The position numbers and the translations under genes were made by a program. The notes beneath the pieces are model-generated. The model was given only the letters and a program-made list of their open reading frames with translations. It was not told where the DNA came from and ran no database searches. A DNA stretch of 64,000 nt from the NCBI RefSeq assembly GCF_019670125.1, contig NZ_AP023033.1, forward strand, positions 2,655,001 to 2,719,000, given 5' to 3'. The stretch's first letter is position 1. The number at the start of each line of letters is the position of its first letter. This stretch comes from Agarivorans aestuarii (GTDB taxonomy: Bacteria > Pseudomonadota > Gammaproteobacteria > Enterobacterales > Celerinatantimonadaceae). Below are positions 32,043 through 41,814 of this stretch, in pieces.

Positions 32043-32266
32043 TAGCGCTCCCTCCAATGCGGCACGCTTTCATCTAAAATATTCTCTAGAGCATGAATGC
32101 GCGCTGACATATCTTTGGCTCGAGTAGCTAAAGCATTTAGCTGCTCGCGCTCTTGTTCACTAATTCCATGTTCTACCTGACGCTTACTCTTGTAATGTAA
32201 AATAAGCCACAGTGGGGCCACTATGGCCATAAACAAAATTAACGGCGTCACCAATACGGTAAGCAT
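32042..32266 (-). CDS. pspB: PspB
   Basis: The 74-residue protein has an N-terminal membrane helix (about 4-24) and a leucine-zipper-like helix ending in LENILDESVPHWRER, the hallmark of PspB. It acts with PspC in stress sensing. It sits 8 bases after pspA and its stop overlaps the pspC start. Confidence 0.93.
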   Translation of the reverse strand: MLTVLVTPLILFMAIVAPLWLILHYKSKRQVEHGISEQEREQLNALATRAKDMSARIHALENILDESVPHWRER

Positions 32267-32274
32267 AAATTCTC

Positions 32275-32943
32275 CTATTTTTGCTCTAACTTGGCTTTAA
32301 GCTTGTCTAGCTCGTCGGCAATTTCAGCGTCGGCACTTAACTCAGCAAATTGCTTGTTTAAGTCAGGGTTGTTATCGCCTTCCTTACCAAATACTTCTGC
32401 GCGCGCTTCAAGTTGATCGATCTTAGCTTGAAACTGTTCAAATTTTTCTCGCGTTTTTAAGGCGCGTTCGTTATCTAGCTGCTGCCTTACTGCATGGCGG
32501 TTTTTGGCTGTGGTTTGACGAGCTAATAAACCAGCTTGACGATTTCTTGATTCGCTTAATTTAAGTTCTAGCTGCTCAATCTCTTGCTGCAACTGCAACA
32601 AACTATCGTCCACTAAGCCTAGTTCTTTTTGCTGCTGCTTAATTGACTCTTGTAAGTGTTTTTTCTCAACTAATGCCAAGCGCGCTAAATCTTCTCGTTC
32701 GCGACTTAAGGCAAGTTCAGCTTTAGCCTGCCAATCTTCAGCTTGCTCTTCTAAATGCTCAATTTTACGTATCAGCTGTTTTTTGTCGGCCAATACTTTT
32801 GCTGTACTAGCGCGCACTTCCACCAAGGTGTCTTCCATTTCTTGAATGATAAGACGTAGCATCTTTTGTGGGTCTTCGGCTTTATCTAACATAGTGCTGA
32901 TGTTGGAATTAATAATATCTGTTAAACGGCTAAACATTCCCAT
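32275..32943 (-). CDS. pspA: PspA phage-shock protein
   Basis: This 222-residue protein, the same length as in E. coli, is nearly all coiled coil. Its start MGMFSRLTDIINSNI and the EDPQKMLRLIIQEMEDTLVEVR segment match PspA closely. It binds the inner membrane under stress to limit proton leak and binds PspF to silence its own operon. It is the first gene of pspABC, divergent from pspF, with a sigma-54-type promoter in the shared region. Confidence 0.96.
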   Translation of the reverse strand: MGMFSRLTDIINSNISTMLDKAEDPQKMLRLIIQEMEDTLVEVRASTAKVLADKKQLIRKIEHLEEQAEDWQAKAELALSREREDLARLALVEKKHLQESIKQQQKELGLVDDSLLQLQQEIEQLELKLSESRNRQAGLLARQTTAKNRHAVRQQLDNERALKTREKFEQFQAKIDQLEARAEVFGKEGDNNPDLNKQFAELSADAEIADELDKLKAKLEQK

Positions 32944-32999
32944 GGTGCACTCCTAATAAGGTCGAAAGGGATCAATGTATGTTTTCGAATTAATTGATT

Positions 33000-33014
33000 A
33001 CAAGTCGTGTGCCA
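33000..33014 (-). promoter_or_regulatory. Sigma-54 promoter of pspABC
   Basis: The minus strand reads TGGCAC-N5-TTGT, matching the -24/-12 consensus TGGCACG-N4-TTGC with one change (T for the last C). It lies about 57 bases upstream of pspA. PspF-type activation is expected, and the divergent pspF gene supports it. Upstream A/T-rich sequence could hold IHF and PspF sites. Confidence 0.85.
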
Positions 33015-33053
33015 AGTTGTCAATACATTGATATTTATAACTTTTATATAAAA

Positions 33054-33082
33054 ATGACAAAACCACACACTGGCTATATAGT
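33054..33082 (+). promoter_or_regulatory. Possible sigma-70 promoter of pspF
   Basis: ATGACA (33054-33059) and TATAGT (33077-33082) are 17 bases apart, giving a start point about 27 bases upstream of the pspF ATG. The match is moderate. It overlaps the region where PspF would bind to activate pspA, as in E. coli where PspF limits its own synthesis. Confidence 0.4.
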
Positions 33083-33115
33083 TATACTGACCAACTTTTA
33101 GTCAAAGAGACCAAG

Positions 33116-34096
33116 ATGGATTCCCCAAGCCTATTAGGTAACGCCCCAAGTTTTTTGGAAGTACTAGACAAAGTATCACTGTTGGCCCCGCTAAACCGCC
33201 CGGTACTGGTTATAGGTGAACGCGGCACCGGTAAAGAGCTGATTGCTGAACGCTTGCACTTTTTATCAGAGCGCTGGGATAAGCATTATCTCAGCTTAAA
33301 CTGCGCGAGTTTAAATCCGAACCTGATTGAGTCGGAGCTTTTTGGCCACCAGGCAGGAGCATATACAGGCGCCTCGCAACAGCGGATTGGGCGATTTGAG
33401 CAAGCCGATAGAGGCACCTTGTTTTTAGATGAACTCGCCAACATGCCAAATGAAGTGCAAGAGAAGCTATTACGCACCATTGAATACAACAAAATTGAAC
33501 GCCTAGGCAGCAACAAGCCGATTGAAGTAGACGTAAGACTCGTGTGCGCCACCAACCAAGACTTACCCGAGCTAGTGGAACAAGGAGAATTTAGGGCTGA
33601 CTTGCTAGATAGATTATCCTTTGCGGTGATTACCCTGCCGCCCTTGCGCCATCGCGTTGATGATATTCAGCTATTGGCGGAGCATTTTGCTCACAAAATG
33701 GCAAGAGAGCTAAATTTCCCCCATGTTCCCAGTTTTAGCCAAACAGTGTTAACCCAGCTAAACAACTATTCTTGGCCGGGCAATATTCGAGAGCTCAAAA
33801 ACGTGGTGGAACGAGCGGTAGTAGAAAGCAGCGATAATCAGGGAATGGTGGATGCTATTAATCTCGATCCTTTTGCTTCCCCGTGGCGGCCACTAAAACC
33901 AACTAATAACAACGAACAAATAAGCCTGAAACAAAGCGGTTTTAATCAACAAGTGGCTAACTTTGAGAAGCAATTGATCACTAAGACCTTAGCAAATAAT
34001 CATTACAAACAAACCGCCAGCGCTAAAGCCCTGCAGATCAGCTACCATCAACTAAGGGGTTTGATCAAAAAACATCACATTAATACTCAAGGCTAA
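33116..34096 (+). CDS. pspF: PspF sigma-54 activator
   Basis: The 326-residue protein has no N-terminal sensor domain, only an AAA+ core and a Fis-type helix-turn-helix. Walker A GERGTGK (34-40), the sigma-54 contact loop GAYTGA (81-86, a functional form of GAFTGA), Walker B TLFLDE and the arginine finger segment FRADLLDRL are intact. DNA binding is at the end (QTASAKALQISYHQLRGLIKKH). It activates pspABC and is held back by PspA. It lies divergent from pspA and is followed by sapA. Confidence 0.95.
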   Translation: MDSPSLLGNAPSFLEVLDKVSLLAPLNRPVLVIGERGTGKELIAERLHFLSERWDKHYLSLNCASLNPNLIESELFGHQAGAYTGASQQRIGRFEQADRGTLFLDELANMPNEVQEKLLRTIEYNKIERLGSNKPIEVDVRLVCATNQDLPELVEQGEFRADLLDRLSFAVITLPPLRHRVDDIQLLAEHFAHKMARELNFPHVPSFSQTVLTQLNNYSWPGNIRELKNVVERAVVESSDNQGMVDAINLDPFASPWRPLKPTNNNEQISLKQSGFNQQVANFEKQLITKTLANNHYKQTASAKALQISYHQLRGLIKKHHINTQG

Positions 34097-34168
34097 GCCT
34101 TTCATTGGTTGAGATAAGCAGATGGTTAATGGTAAATTATCAAGCAGTTATCAGGATATCAGCTTCTC

Positions 34169-35767
34169 ATGAATGCATTCTCAATTGGCACAGTGATGTG
34201 TCTAGCTTTTTTGCTACTTGGCTGCGACCAGCAAAAAGATGTAAAAAAGCTTGGTTTAGTCTATTGCACCGAAACTGCGCCACATACGTTTAACCCGCAA
34301 CTTGAAAGCTCAATCAATGCGATTGCGGTGACATCGCGACACCTATACGACCGCTTAGTTGAAGTTGATCCCATTACTCAGCAATTGGTTGGTGGGGTAG
34401 CGAATAACTGGCAAGTGAGTGAAGACGGTTTGCGCTATCGTTTCGACTTACGCCAAGGTATTCATTTCCATAAAACCGATTACTTTAGCCCATCGCGCAA
34501 TCTAAATGCCGATGATGTGATATTGAGTTTCGAACGCATTTTAGACACCGAACATCCACTATACATACTGGCCAACGGCGATTATCCCTTTTTCAATAAC
34601 ATTGGCTTTGGCAGCAATATTCGTAAGCTCACCAAGCTCTCAGAAAGTGCGGTTGAATTTGAGTTAAAGCGACCCGATGCGGCGTTTTTAGCAAATCTTG
34701 CCAGCGATTACGCGGTGATTTTGTCAGCTGAGTATGCCGACAAGCTCAGTCAATCAAACCAACTGGGACAACTTGACCAATTACCTATTGGCAGCGGGCC
34801 GTTTTATTACGTTAACCAGCGTAAAGATCACTTTATTCGATACTACCGCCATTGGTTACACTGGCGTGGTGCGCCGCCGATGCAACAGTTGGTATTTGAT
34901 ATAACCCCAACCTCGTCGATTCGCTTAGCCAAATTACTCACGGGGCAATGCGATATTATGGCGCAGCCAGCAGCCAATCAGCTAGAAGTGCTTAAAGCGC
35001 GCGAAGAGTTGTTAGTGTCGGTGCAGGCTGGACTAAATGTGTCTTACTTGGCATTTAATACCCAAAAACCTCCTTTTGCCGACGTACGAATTCGCCGCAA
35101 CGTAGCCGGATTAGTAAACAAACAACGCATAGTTGACTCAGTCTATTTGTCGACAGCCGACATTGCAGAGGGTGTGCTATCTCCTTCATCTTGGGCTTAT
35201 CGACACCAATCTCGCTCTCCTGAGCAAGATCACCTAGTTTACCCTTATATAGAAAAGGCCAAACAAGATCCGATTGAGTTATGGGTGCTGAACGAAGCCA
35301 AAAGCTACAATCCCCAACCACGCAAAACTGCCGAGTTAATACGCAACGACTTGGTCAACGGTGGCTATCAAGTGAATGTGCGTTTACTTGATTGGCAAGT
35401 TTTGCGTCGCTATCTAAGAGCGCCAGAAGTAAACTACGACTTATTGTTAGTGGGTTGGTCTACCGATAACAGCGACCCCGATGACTTCTTTAGGCAGCAG
35501 TTTTCTTGTGACGCAGTAGAGCAAGGGTATAACTTTAGCCGCTGGTGTAATGGTCACTTTGAACAGCTACTCAACGCAGCAACAGCTTCTACACGCCTTG
35601 CTGACCGAGTAAGAAACTATTACAAAATTCAAAAAATAATCGAACAAGATGTGCCTATTTTACCCTTAACACACGCATTAAAAATGTATTCGTATAACGA
35701 CAGCGTTCACGGTATTACTTGGAACCCATATGGAGGCGTTTCGTTTAACAACGCCTATAGGAAGTAA
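34169..35767 (+). CDS. sapA: SapA, peptide-binding protein (lipoprotein form)
   Basis: The 532-residue protein belongs to the SBP family 5 (dipeptide/oligopeptide binding) and follows E. coli SapA in many blocks, such as HTFNPQLESS, HFHKTDYFSP-x-x-NLNADDV, NVSYLAFNTQKPPF and GWSTDNSDPDDFFRQQ. Unlike E. coli SapA it begins with a lipoprotein signal, LLLGC (acceptor C19), so it should be anchored in the inner membrane. It heads the sap operon with a three-base gap to sapB. The system takes up peptides and gives resistance to cationic antimicrobial peptides in enterobacteria and Haemophilus. It lies directly after pspF. Confidence 0.93.
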   Translation: MNAFSIGTVMCLAFLLLGCDQQKDVKKLGLVYCTETAPHTFNPQLESSINAIAVTSRHLYDRLVEVDPITQQLVGGVANNWQVSEDGLRYRFDLRQGIHFHKTDYFSPSRNLNADDVILSFERILDTEHPLYILANGDYPFFNNIGFGSNIRKLTKLSESAVEFELKRPDAAFLANLASDYAVILSAEYADKLSQSNQLGQLDQLPIGSGPFYYVNQRKDHFIRYYRHWLHWRGAPPMQQLVFDITPTSSIRLAKLLTGQCDIMAQPAANQLEVLKAREELLVSVQAGLNVSYLAFNTQKPPFADVRIRRNVAGLVNKQRIVDSVYLSTADIAEGVLSPSSWAYRHQSRSPEQDHLVYPYIEKAKQDPIELWVLNEAKSYNPQPRKTAELIRNDLVNGGYQVNVRLLDWQVLRRYLRAPEVNYDLLLVGWSTDNSDPDDFFRQQFSCDAVEQGYNFSRWCNGHFEQLLNAATASTRLADRVRNYYKIQKIIEQDVPILPLTHALKMYSYNDSVHGITWNPYGGVSFNNAYRK

Positions 35768-35770
35768 GCC

Positions 35771-36736
35771 ATGCTCCGATACTTTATTCGACGTATTAAC
35801 CTATTGGTGATTACTTTTTTAATCATCAACTTGATTGCGTTTATTTTTCAGCAGAATCAGAACCTGTTTGTTAAAACCGATGATTTTTGGTTTAAACAAT
35901 ATGCGTTATTTGTTTTTCAGAATATTAATGGCGATTTGGGTGTATCCAGCATTAGCGGCAAGCCGGTGTTTGATGAATTGGTGAGCTTTCTCCCCGCCAC
36001 CTTAGAGCTTTGCTTTGCTGCTTTTTTGCTGTCGTTTATTATAGGGATCCCGCTGGGTACCTTGGCCGGCATTTATCATCAGCACTGGATTAGAAACCTC
36101 ATTCTAAGTGTGACGATGGTAGGTTACAGCATTCCGGTGTTTTGGCTTGCACTGCTCTTGGTTATGAACTCCTCCTTAATGCTGGGTTGGTTCCCCGTAT
36201 CAGGTCGCTATGACTTGCTGCTGGAAATTCCTCAAGTAACAGGTTTTGGCATTGTTGACGTGATGTGGTTAGAGCCTCAAGCCCGCTGGCCAGCGCTAAT
36301 GAGTATATTAAGTCACCTAGCCTTGCCAACCCTAGTATTGGCTGTGGTGCCCACTACAGAAGTTATTCGCCAGCTATCAAACTCTATGGCCAAAGTAATG
36401 AGCGAGAACTACATTAAAGCCGCCGCTACAAAGGGTTTGTCAAAGTGGCAAATTGTCACTCGGCATGCCTTACACAACGCATTGCCCCCTATTCTACCCA
36501 GCTTGGGTTTACAATTTGGTAACGTATTAACCATGGCGATGGTGCTAGAGGTGGTATTTGCCTGGCCAGGCATTGGCCGTTGGTTAATATCAAGCATCTA
36601 TCAGCAAGATTACATCGCCATTCAAGGCGGCATGTTAGCTGTAGCGACCCTAGTGATTATCACTTTTGTATTAACCGATTTGTTTACCGCACTCATTCAT
36701 CCACTGCGTCGAAGAGAAGTTTATGCTCAGCACTAA
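35771..36736 (+). CDS. sapB: SapB permease
   Basis: The 321-residue inner-membrane protein has about six helices and the binding-protein-dependent transport loop EAA-like motif (IKAAATKGLSKWQIVTRHALHNALPP, in two parts, about 215-240). The N-terminus MLRYFIRRINLLVITFLIIN is that of the DppB/SapB family. It pairs with SapC. The end overlaps sapC by 14 bases. Confidence 0.94.
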   Translation: MLRYFIRRINLLVITFLIINLIAFIFQQNQNLFVKTDDFWFKQYALFVFQNINGDLGVSSISGKPVFDELVSFLPATLELCFAAFLLSFIIGIPLGTLAGIYHQHWIRNLILSVTMVGYSIPVFWLALLLVMNSSLMLGWFPVSGRYDLLLEIPQVTGFGIVDVMWLEPQARWPALMSILSHLALPTLVLAVVPTTEVIRQLSNSMAKVMSENYIKAAATKGLSKWQIVTRHALHNALPPILPSLGLQFGNVLTMAMVLEVVFAWPGIGRWLISSIYQQDYIAIQGGMLAVATLVIITFVLTDLFTALIHPLRRREVYAQH

Positions 36737-37610
36737 TGTATTTTCTGAAACGACGATTTCCAGTGCCTTGCAGCAGGTACTGATTCGTTTTAGGGACAAC
36801 ACTGTTGCGATGATTGGTTTTTGGGTGCTACTCGGCTTTTTAGTGCTTGCATTGTTTGGCCCGCTCATTGCGCCCTACCCGCTAGAGTTTCAAGGCGACA
36901 ACTTATTGCAGCCTCCCTCTTGGAATCAGCAAGGCCATGTAGATAATTTTTTAGGCACTGATGACTTAGGCAGAGATCTACTCAGCCGTTTAATTTACGG
37001 TTGCCAACTAACCTTTGGCGGCGGCTTTATTGTAGTCACGCTTGCCGCTTTCATTGGCATTCCCATCGGCATTTTTTCTGGCATGAGCCGTGGCATTAAA
37101 TCCAGCGTTCTCCACCATGTGATGGATACCGCCTTGTCGATCCCTTCTCTGCTCATTGCCATTATGGTGGTGTCTTTTCTCGGAACCGGCTTAGAAAATA
37201 CCCTGATTGCGATTGCCCTAGCGCAGATCCCGCAATTTATTCGTTTTACATATATTGCCGTTTCAAGCGAAATTCAAAAAGAGTACATTACAGCGATTCG
37301 CCTAGATGGTGCTACTAACTACCGTATCCTGAAAAACGGCGTGCTCCCCAATATCGCCGACTCAATCGTATTTCAAATTAGTCGCAGTTTTTCTTCATCG
37401 CTTATCGATATTACCGCCCTAGGTTTTATTGGCATTGGTGCGCAAGCGCCACTGCCAGAATGGGGCGCCATGTTAGGTGGAAGTAAAGATTTACTCTTTT
37501 CTGCGCCTTGGACAGTAACCCTGCCAGGCTTTGTCATAATGACCAGTATTCTTAGTGTGAATATGGTGGGCGAAGGTTTACGCCAAGCGATGATTCAAGG
37601 AGTCGACTAA
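36723..37610 (+). CDS. sapC: SapC permease
   Basis: The 295-residue permease of the DppC/OppC type has an N-terminal helix followed by the [16 protein letters not shown] motif (about 78-93) and the EAA-like loop [22 protein letters not shown]. It forms the channel with SapB. It shares one base with the start of sapD (TAATG). Confidence 0.94.
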   Translation: MLSTNVFSETTISSALQQVLIRFRDNTVAMIGFWVLLGFLVLALFGPLIAPYPLEFQGDNLLQPPSWNQQGHVDNFLGTDDLGRDLLSRLIYGCQLTFGGGFIVVTLAAFIGIPIGIFSGMSRGIKSSVLHHVMDTALSIPSLLIAIMVVSFLGTGLENTLIAIALAQIPQFIRFTYIAVSSEIQKEYITAIRLDGATNYRILKNGVLPNIADSIVFQISRSFSSSLIDITALGFIGIGAQAPLPEWGAMLGGSKDLLFSAPWTVTLPGFVIMTSILSVNMVGEGLRQAMIQGVD

Positions 37611-38617
37611 TGGCTTTATTAGACATTCGCAACCTAACCATTGAAATCAATACGCCAGCTGGAATAGTTAAGGCGGTAGACCGAGTGAGCCTTACCATGG
37701 CAGAAGGCGAAATAAAGGCCTTGGTGGGTGAGTCAGGCTCAGGAAAAAGCCTGATTGCCAAAGCATTATTGGGTGTAACTAAACCTAGCTGGACCATCAA
37801 AGCCGACCGCATGCGCTTGGGCGACGTTGATCTGATGTCCTTAACTACCCGCCAGCGGCGTAAAGTGCTAGGTCATGAAATTGCGATGATATTTCAAGAG
37901 CCTAGCTCATGTTTAGATCCTTCTGAAGAAGTGGGCAAACAAATTGAAGAAGCCATTCCCTGCCACAATATTAAAGGCGGATTTTGGCGACGCTTCCAAT
38001 GGCGAAAAAAACAAGCGCAAGCCTTACTGCATAAAGTAGGTGTTAAAGATCACCACAAAGTGATGCGTAGCTACCCTTATGAGCTATCGGATGGACTTTG
38101 CCAAAAAGTAATGATTGCTATGGCCATTGCTGGACAGCCCAAGCTATTAGTTGCCGATGAGCCAACTACCGCCATGGAAGTGACCACAGCCAGTCAAATA
38201 CTACGCCTATTACACAAACTGAATAAGCTAAATAACACTGCTATTTTGTTAATTAGTCATGACTTAAATACACTGTCAGACTTAGCAGACACTATCAGCG
38301 TAATATATTGCGGTCAAATGGTAGAAGTGGGTCGTTCAGAGCAAGTCGTAGGAAGTTCAAGACACCCATACACTTCGGCCTTACTAAGCTCAGCGCCGCA
38401 ATTTAACAAACCTTTTGAGCGCAAGGCATTATTGCCCGGCTTACCTGGTTCGATTCCCGCATTACAACACTTACCTATCGGCTGTCGACTTGGGCCGCGT
38501 TGCCCTAAAGCTCAGCGCGAGTGTGTTATCCAACCCAAACTTAAAAAGGTAAAAGGTCATCAATATGCTTGCCACTACCCTTTAAATCTAGAGAAAAAGG
38601 TAGGCAACAATGGCTAA
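37610..38617 (+). CDS. sapD: SapD ATPase
   Basis: The 335-residue ATPase of the OppD/DppD type has Walker A GESGSGKS (about 40-47), Walker [13 protein letters not shown], and the C-terminal oligopeptide-transporter extension with cysteines (GCRLGPRCP...ECVIQP...YACHYPL) that bind an iron-sulfur cluster in this family. The ABC signature is ELSDGLCQK where most ATPases have LSGGQ, as is also seen in SapD homologues. It overlaps sapF by eight bases. Confidence 0.94.
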   Translation: MALLDIRNLTIEINTPAGIVKAVDRVSLTMAEGEIKALVGESGSGKSLIAKALLGVTKPSWTIKADRMRLGDVDLMSLTTRQRRKVLGHEIAMIFQEPSSCLDPSEEVGKQIEEAIPCHNIKGGFWRRFQWRKKQAQALLHKVGVKDHHKVMRSYPYELSDGLCQKVMIAMAIAGQPKLLVADEPTTAMEVTTASQILRLLHKLNKLNNTAILLISHDLNTLSDLADTISVIYCGQMVEVGRSEQVVGSSRHPYTSALLSSAPQFNKPFERKALLPGLPGSIPALQHLPIGCRLGPRCPKAQRECVIQPKLKKVKGHQYACHYPLNLEKKVGNNG

Positions 38618-39389
38618 CTTACTGCACGTTAAGAATCTTTCGCAGCACGTCTATATTCACAAAGGTTGGTTAAGTAGACAACGTTTTGCAGCCATCGATG
38701 ATATAAGTTTTGAGTTAAACATGGGGGAAAGCTTAGCGATAATTGGTGAATCTGGCTCTGGGAAATCCAGTTTAGCCAAAGTACTAGCGGGCATTAACAA
38801 ACCGAGTAACGGCGATATATTTGTTAACGGTGAAGCTTTAAAGTTTGGTGACTACACCCGCAGGTGCCGCTTAATCAGAATGATATTTCAAGACCCAAAT
38901 AGCTCGCTCAACCCGCGTTCTAACATCGGAAGAATTTTGTCTGCGCCACTTATTCTAAATACCGCGCTTTCACAGCAAGAGCAGCAGCAAAAAGTAATTG
39001 CTACATTAAAATTGGTGGGTTTATTAGAAGAGCACGCCGAGTTCTTCCCCAGCATGTTATCAAGTGGTCAGAAACAGCGTATCGCCGTTGCTAGAGCGTT
39101 AATTTTGAGCCCCAAAATCATTGTTATTGATGAAAGCATTGCAGCTCTTGATGTCTCGGTTAGAGCTCAGATCATTAACCTATTGCTAGAGCTACAGCAA
39201 CGATTTGCTATCAGCTATATCTTTGTATCCAATGATTTGGGCTTAGTAAGGCACTTCTCAGACAAGGTGCTGGTTATGCAACATGGTAAAGCCGTAGAAT
39301 TTAAGCATACCGAAGAGTTTTTCACTCAGCCCGAACATGAGCTGAGCCAACGACTGATTAGCGCCTACCAAAATGCCTTTCGCAAATAG
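38610..39389 (+). CDS. sapF: SapF ATPase
   Basis: The 259-residue second ATPase has Walker A GESGSGKS, signature-like MLSSGQKQR and Walker [13 protein letters not shown]. It has no oligopeptide-type C-terminal extension, as in SapF. It ends the sap operon; the convergent acyltransferase gene starts its stop nine bases on with no clear terminator between. Confidence 0.93.
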   Translation: MANLLHVKNLSQHVYIHKGWLSRQRFAAIDDISFELNMGESLAIIGESGSGKSSLAKVLAGINKPSNGDIFVNGEALKFGDYTRRCRLIRMIFQDPNSSLNPRSNIGRILSAPLILNTALSQQEQQQKVIATLKLVGLLEEHAEFFPSMLSSGQKQRIAVARALILSPKIIVIDESIAALDVSVRAQIINLLLELQQRFAISYIFVSNDLGLVRHFSDKVLVMQHGKAVEFKHTEEFFTQPEHELSQRLISAYQNAFRK

Positions 39390-39398
39390 CAGAAGCGC

Positions 39399-40262
39399 TT
39401 AAGAATTACCGCGATACAGAATACTTTCTTGCGCACCCACTACCTGCGACATAGACAATGATGCGTTAACTTCACGTTCTATCATGTCCATTAACGGTTT
39501 TAAGGTGATGGGTAGGTCACTGCGAATCTTTTCAGCAGTAATATAATAAGGCGCGCGCTGCCCGTGGTATTCCACTACAGGGCCAATTTGTTGAAACTTA
39601 ATCCCTAGGAGTGCGGTGCTACGAGCTAAACGAGGTTCCATCATTACATAAGCATGCTTGATGTTATGGCGCTCTACCAACACTGTAGCGGCTAAATACA
39701 TGCTGGCAGTGATAAAGGGGAAACAGCGCAGCTCATCTTCATAGAGCTCATTGATATTAATTCCCCCTACCGCGGAGTCTTTAAATTTGTCCGCTTTACG
39801 TCGTCTGAATGTCGCCCTTAGGGCTAGCCGAGAAATTTCACAAACATCTTCTCGAGCAAAGTTTTGCGGATGTAATTCCTCATCGGTAATAGCCCCTTCA
39901 CAATACTTTTCTAAGGGAAGCAGTTGGTCACCAGAAGGAGCAACTACCCTAACGGTGCTTGCGTAAGTATTTGAGGATTTATGACGCACCAAACAATAGT
40001 CAGAGTAATCGTCAAATTCGTCACGCTCTACTTTTTGTTGATTAACCGGCTCGAAGCCAAGCTCTTCACAATAAACATCGTGACGAAGTCGATAGACACT
40101 ATCAATATCTTCATCGTTTAATGCCACCATGGGATGAAAATAGGTTTCATAATGCTTAGCAATTTCTGCTGCTTTCTTTTTAGCGGCATGCTGAGTGGTT
40201 TTACTGGTGGGTAAACCAACCACCTTTCCTTTAATGCTGGTCGGCAATATTTTACTTTTCAA
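39399..40262 (-). CDS. Exosortase-system-type N-acyltransferase (LuxI-like fold)
   Basis: The 287-residue protein matches the PEP-CTERM/exosortase system-associated acyltransferase family: VYRLRHDVYCEELGFEP (about 56-72), ERDEFDDYSDYCLVR, the substrate-loop region STVRVVAPSG, and the CEISRLALRATFRRRK segment (about 142-157), where the basic residues and the serine correspond to the AHL-synthase-like active site. Such enzymes probably move an acyl chain from acyl-ACP or acyl-CoA to an amine. The partners usually found with it (exosortase, polysaccharide genes) are not in this window. It lies between sapF and fabV and points away from fabV; its 294-base upstream region is shared. Confidence 0.82.
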   Translation of the reverse strand: MKSKILPTSIKGKVVGLPTSKTTQHAAKKKAAEIAKHYETYFHPMVALNDEDIDSVYRLRHDVYCEELGFEPVNQQKVERDEFDDYSDYCLVRHKSSNTYASTVRVVAPSGDQLLPLEKYCEGAITDEELHPQNFAREDVCEISRLALRATFRRRKADKFKDSAVGGININELYEDELRCFPFITASMYLAATVLVERHNIKHAYVMMEPRLARSTALLGIKFQQIGPVVEYHGQRAPYYITAEKIRSDLPITLKPLMDMIEREVNASLSMSQVVGAQESILYRGNS

Positions 40263-40486
40263 AAGCTTAACCCTTATTCCCTTAAGTGTTTTGAATCTTA
40301 TATTCTTATCGCGTTATGTTATTGATACTACCTAAATAAGATAATGTATAGTTCTTTTGATAATAAATTTATATCTCTAAATATACAGTCGGTAGGTGGC
40401 TTTGCCTAGCTAGACAGTTTTGGCCACTTCAAACTGCTCTGATCAGCTAGGCTAAATGCAACTTTAGCGGTAAACATGCTAGAATC

Positions 40487-40495
40487 ACTGCATTT
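40487..40495 (+). promoter_or_regulatory. Extended -10 promoter of fabV
   Basis: TGCTAGAAT is a TGn extended -10 followed by a near-consensus TAGAAT. It lies about 60 bases before the fabV start. No good -35 is visible, which suits an extended -10 promoter. AACTGCTCTGATCAGCT at 40432-40448, upstream of this, resembles a FadR site at about three quarters of the defined positions. FabV expression may thus follow acyl-CoA level. Confidence 0.45.
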
Positions 40496-40556
40496 TTTAG
40501 CGCTATAACAATTACGTATTCAGCGTCTTATTATCGGACACCGTAGAGGAATTAGT

Positions 40557-41759
40557 ATGATCATCAAACCCAAGATCCGAGGCTTTATTTGTACCACCAC
40601 TCACCCGGTAGGCTGTGCGGCTAATGTACAAGAGCAAATCGACTACACCAAACAGCAGGGCAAAGTAACTAATGGCCCTAAGCGGGTATTGGTGGTTGGC
40701 TCTTCAAGCGGATATGGTTTGTCATCGCGCATCGCAGCCGCTTTTGGTAGCGATGCCGCAACCATTGGCGTATTTTTCGAAAAGCCTGCCACTGAAAAGA
40801 AACCGGGTACTGCCGGTTGGTACAATGCTGCGGCATTTGACCAAAAAGCTCATGAAGCTGGCCTTTATGCTAAAAGCATCAACGGTGACGCATTCTCGCA
40901 TCAAGCTAAACAGGCTGCTGTTGATTTAATTAAAGAAGATCTTGGACAAATCGACCTTGTAGTTTATTCGCTAGCGTCTCCTGTTCGTAAACTACCAGAT
41001 AGCGGAGAGCTAATTCGCTCTAGTTTAAAACCTATCGGTGAAACCTACACAGCGACTGCAGTAGATACCAATAAAGATACCATTATCGAAGCCAGCGTAG
41101 AGCCTGCAACCGAGCAAGAAATAGCTGATACGGTAACGGTAATGGGTGGCGAAGACTGGGAACTTTGGATTAAAGCCTTAGATGAAGCAGGCGTGCTAGC
41201 AGAAGGTTGTAAAACCGTTGCCTACAGTTACATTGGCACCGCGCTAACTTGGCCAATCTATTGGGATGGTGCTTTAGGCAAAGCTAAAATGGACCTAGAC
41301 CGAGCTTCAACAGCACTTAATGAAAAACTAAGCGCTAAGCAAGGTTCAGCCAACGTTGCAGTACTTAAGAGTGTTGTTACTCAAGCTAGTTCAGCGATTC
41401 CCGTAATGCCTTTGTACATATCGATGGTTTTCAAAATCATGAAAGAGCAAGGTTTGCATGAAGGCTGTATGGAGCAAATCTATCGTCTATTTAACGAACG
41501 CCTGTATCTAGAAGGCGAAAAAGCGCCTGTCGATGAGTACAATCGCCTACGTTTAGATGACTGGGAATTACGTGAAGATATTCAACAAGCTTGTGTTGAT
41601 TTATGGCCGCAAATTACCACTGAGAACCTAAAAGAACACACCGACTATGAATACTATAAAGCGGAGTTCTTGAAGTTGTTTGGTTTTGGCGTTAAAGGGG
41701 TTGATTACGAAGAAGATGTGGCTACTGCAGTACCATTTGAAGTAGTAACATTAGATTAA
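40557..41759 (+). CDS. fabV: Enoyl-ACP reductase FabV
   Basis: The 400-residue protein has the FabV N-terminus ([17 protein letters not shown]), the cofactor loop [21 protein letters not shown] and the catalytic pair Y235-x8-K244 that defines FabV within the SDR superfamily (FabI uses Y-x6-K). It reduces trans-2-enoyl-ACP with NADH, the last step of fatty acid elongation, and is naturally insensitive to triclosan. Its length equals that of Vibrio FabV. It follows sapF and the acyltransferase; in E. coli fabI lies next to sapF. A GAGGAA ribosome binding site and a terminator flank it. Confidence 0.96.
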   Translation: MIIKPKIRGFICTTTHPVGCAANVQEQIDYTKQQGKVTNGPKRVLVVGSSSGYGLSSRIAAAFGSDAATIGVFFEKPATEKKPGTAGWYNAAAFDQKAHEAGLYAKSINGDAFSHQAKQAAVDLIKEDLGQIDLVVYSLASPVRKLPDSGELIRSSLKPIGETYTATAVDTNKDTIIEASVEPATEQEIADTVTVMGGEDWELWIKALDEAGVLAEGCKTVAYSYIGTALTWPIYWDGALGKAKMDLDRASTALNEKLSAKQGSANVAVLKSVVTQASSAIPVMPLYISMVFKIMKEQGLHEGCMEQIYRLFNERLYLEGEKAPVDEYNRLRLDDWELREDIQQACVDLWPQITTENLKEHTDYEYYKAEFLKLFGFGVKGVDYEEDVATAVPFEVVTLD

Positions 41760-41780
41760 AATCTTACTTTAATACTATAA

Positions 41781-41814
41781 AAAGCCCTTAACAGCTTCTG
41801 TTAAGGGCTTTTTT
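41781..41814. terminator. Bidirectional terminator between fabV and the DUF2850-like gene
   Basis: A 14-bp stem (AAAGCCCTTAACAG with its complement) has a three-base loop, T runs on the plus strand and A runs on the other side. It serves both convergent genes and overlaps the last bases of the minus-strand gene. Confidence 0.93.
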
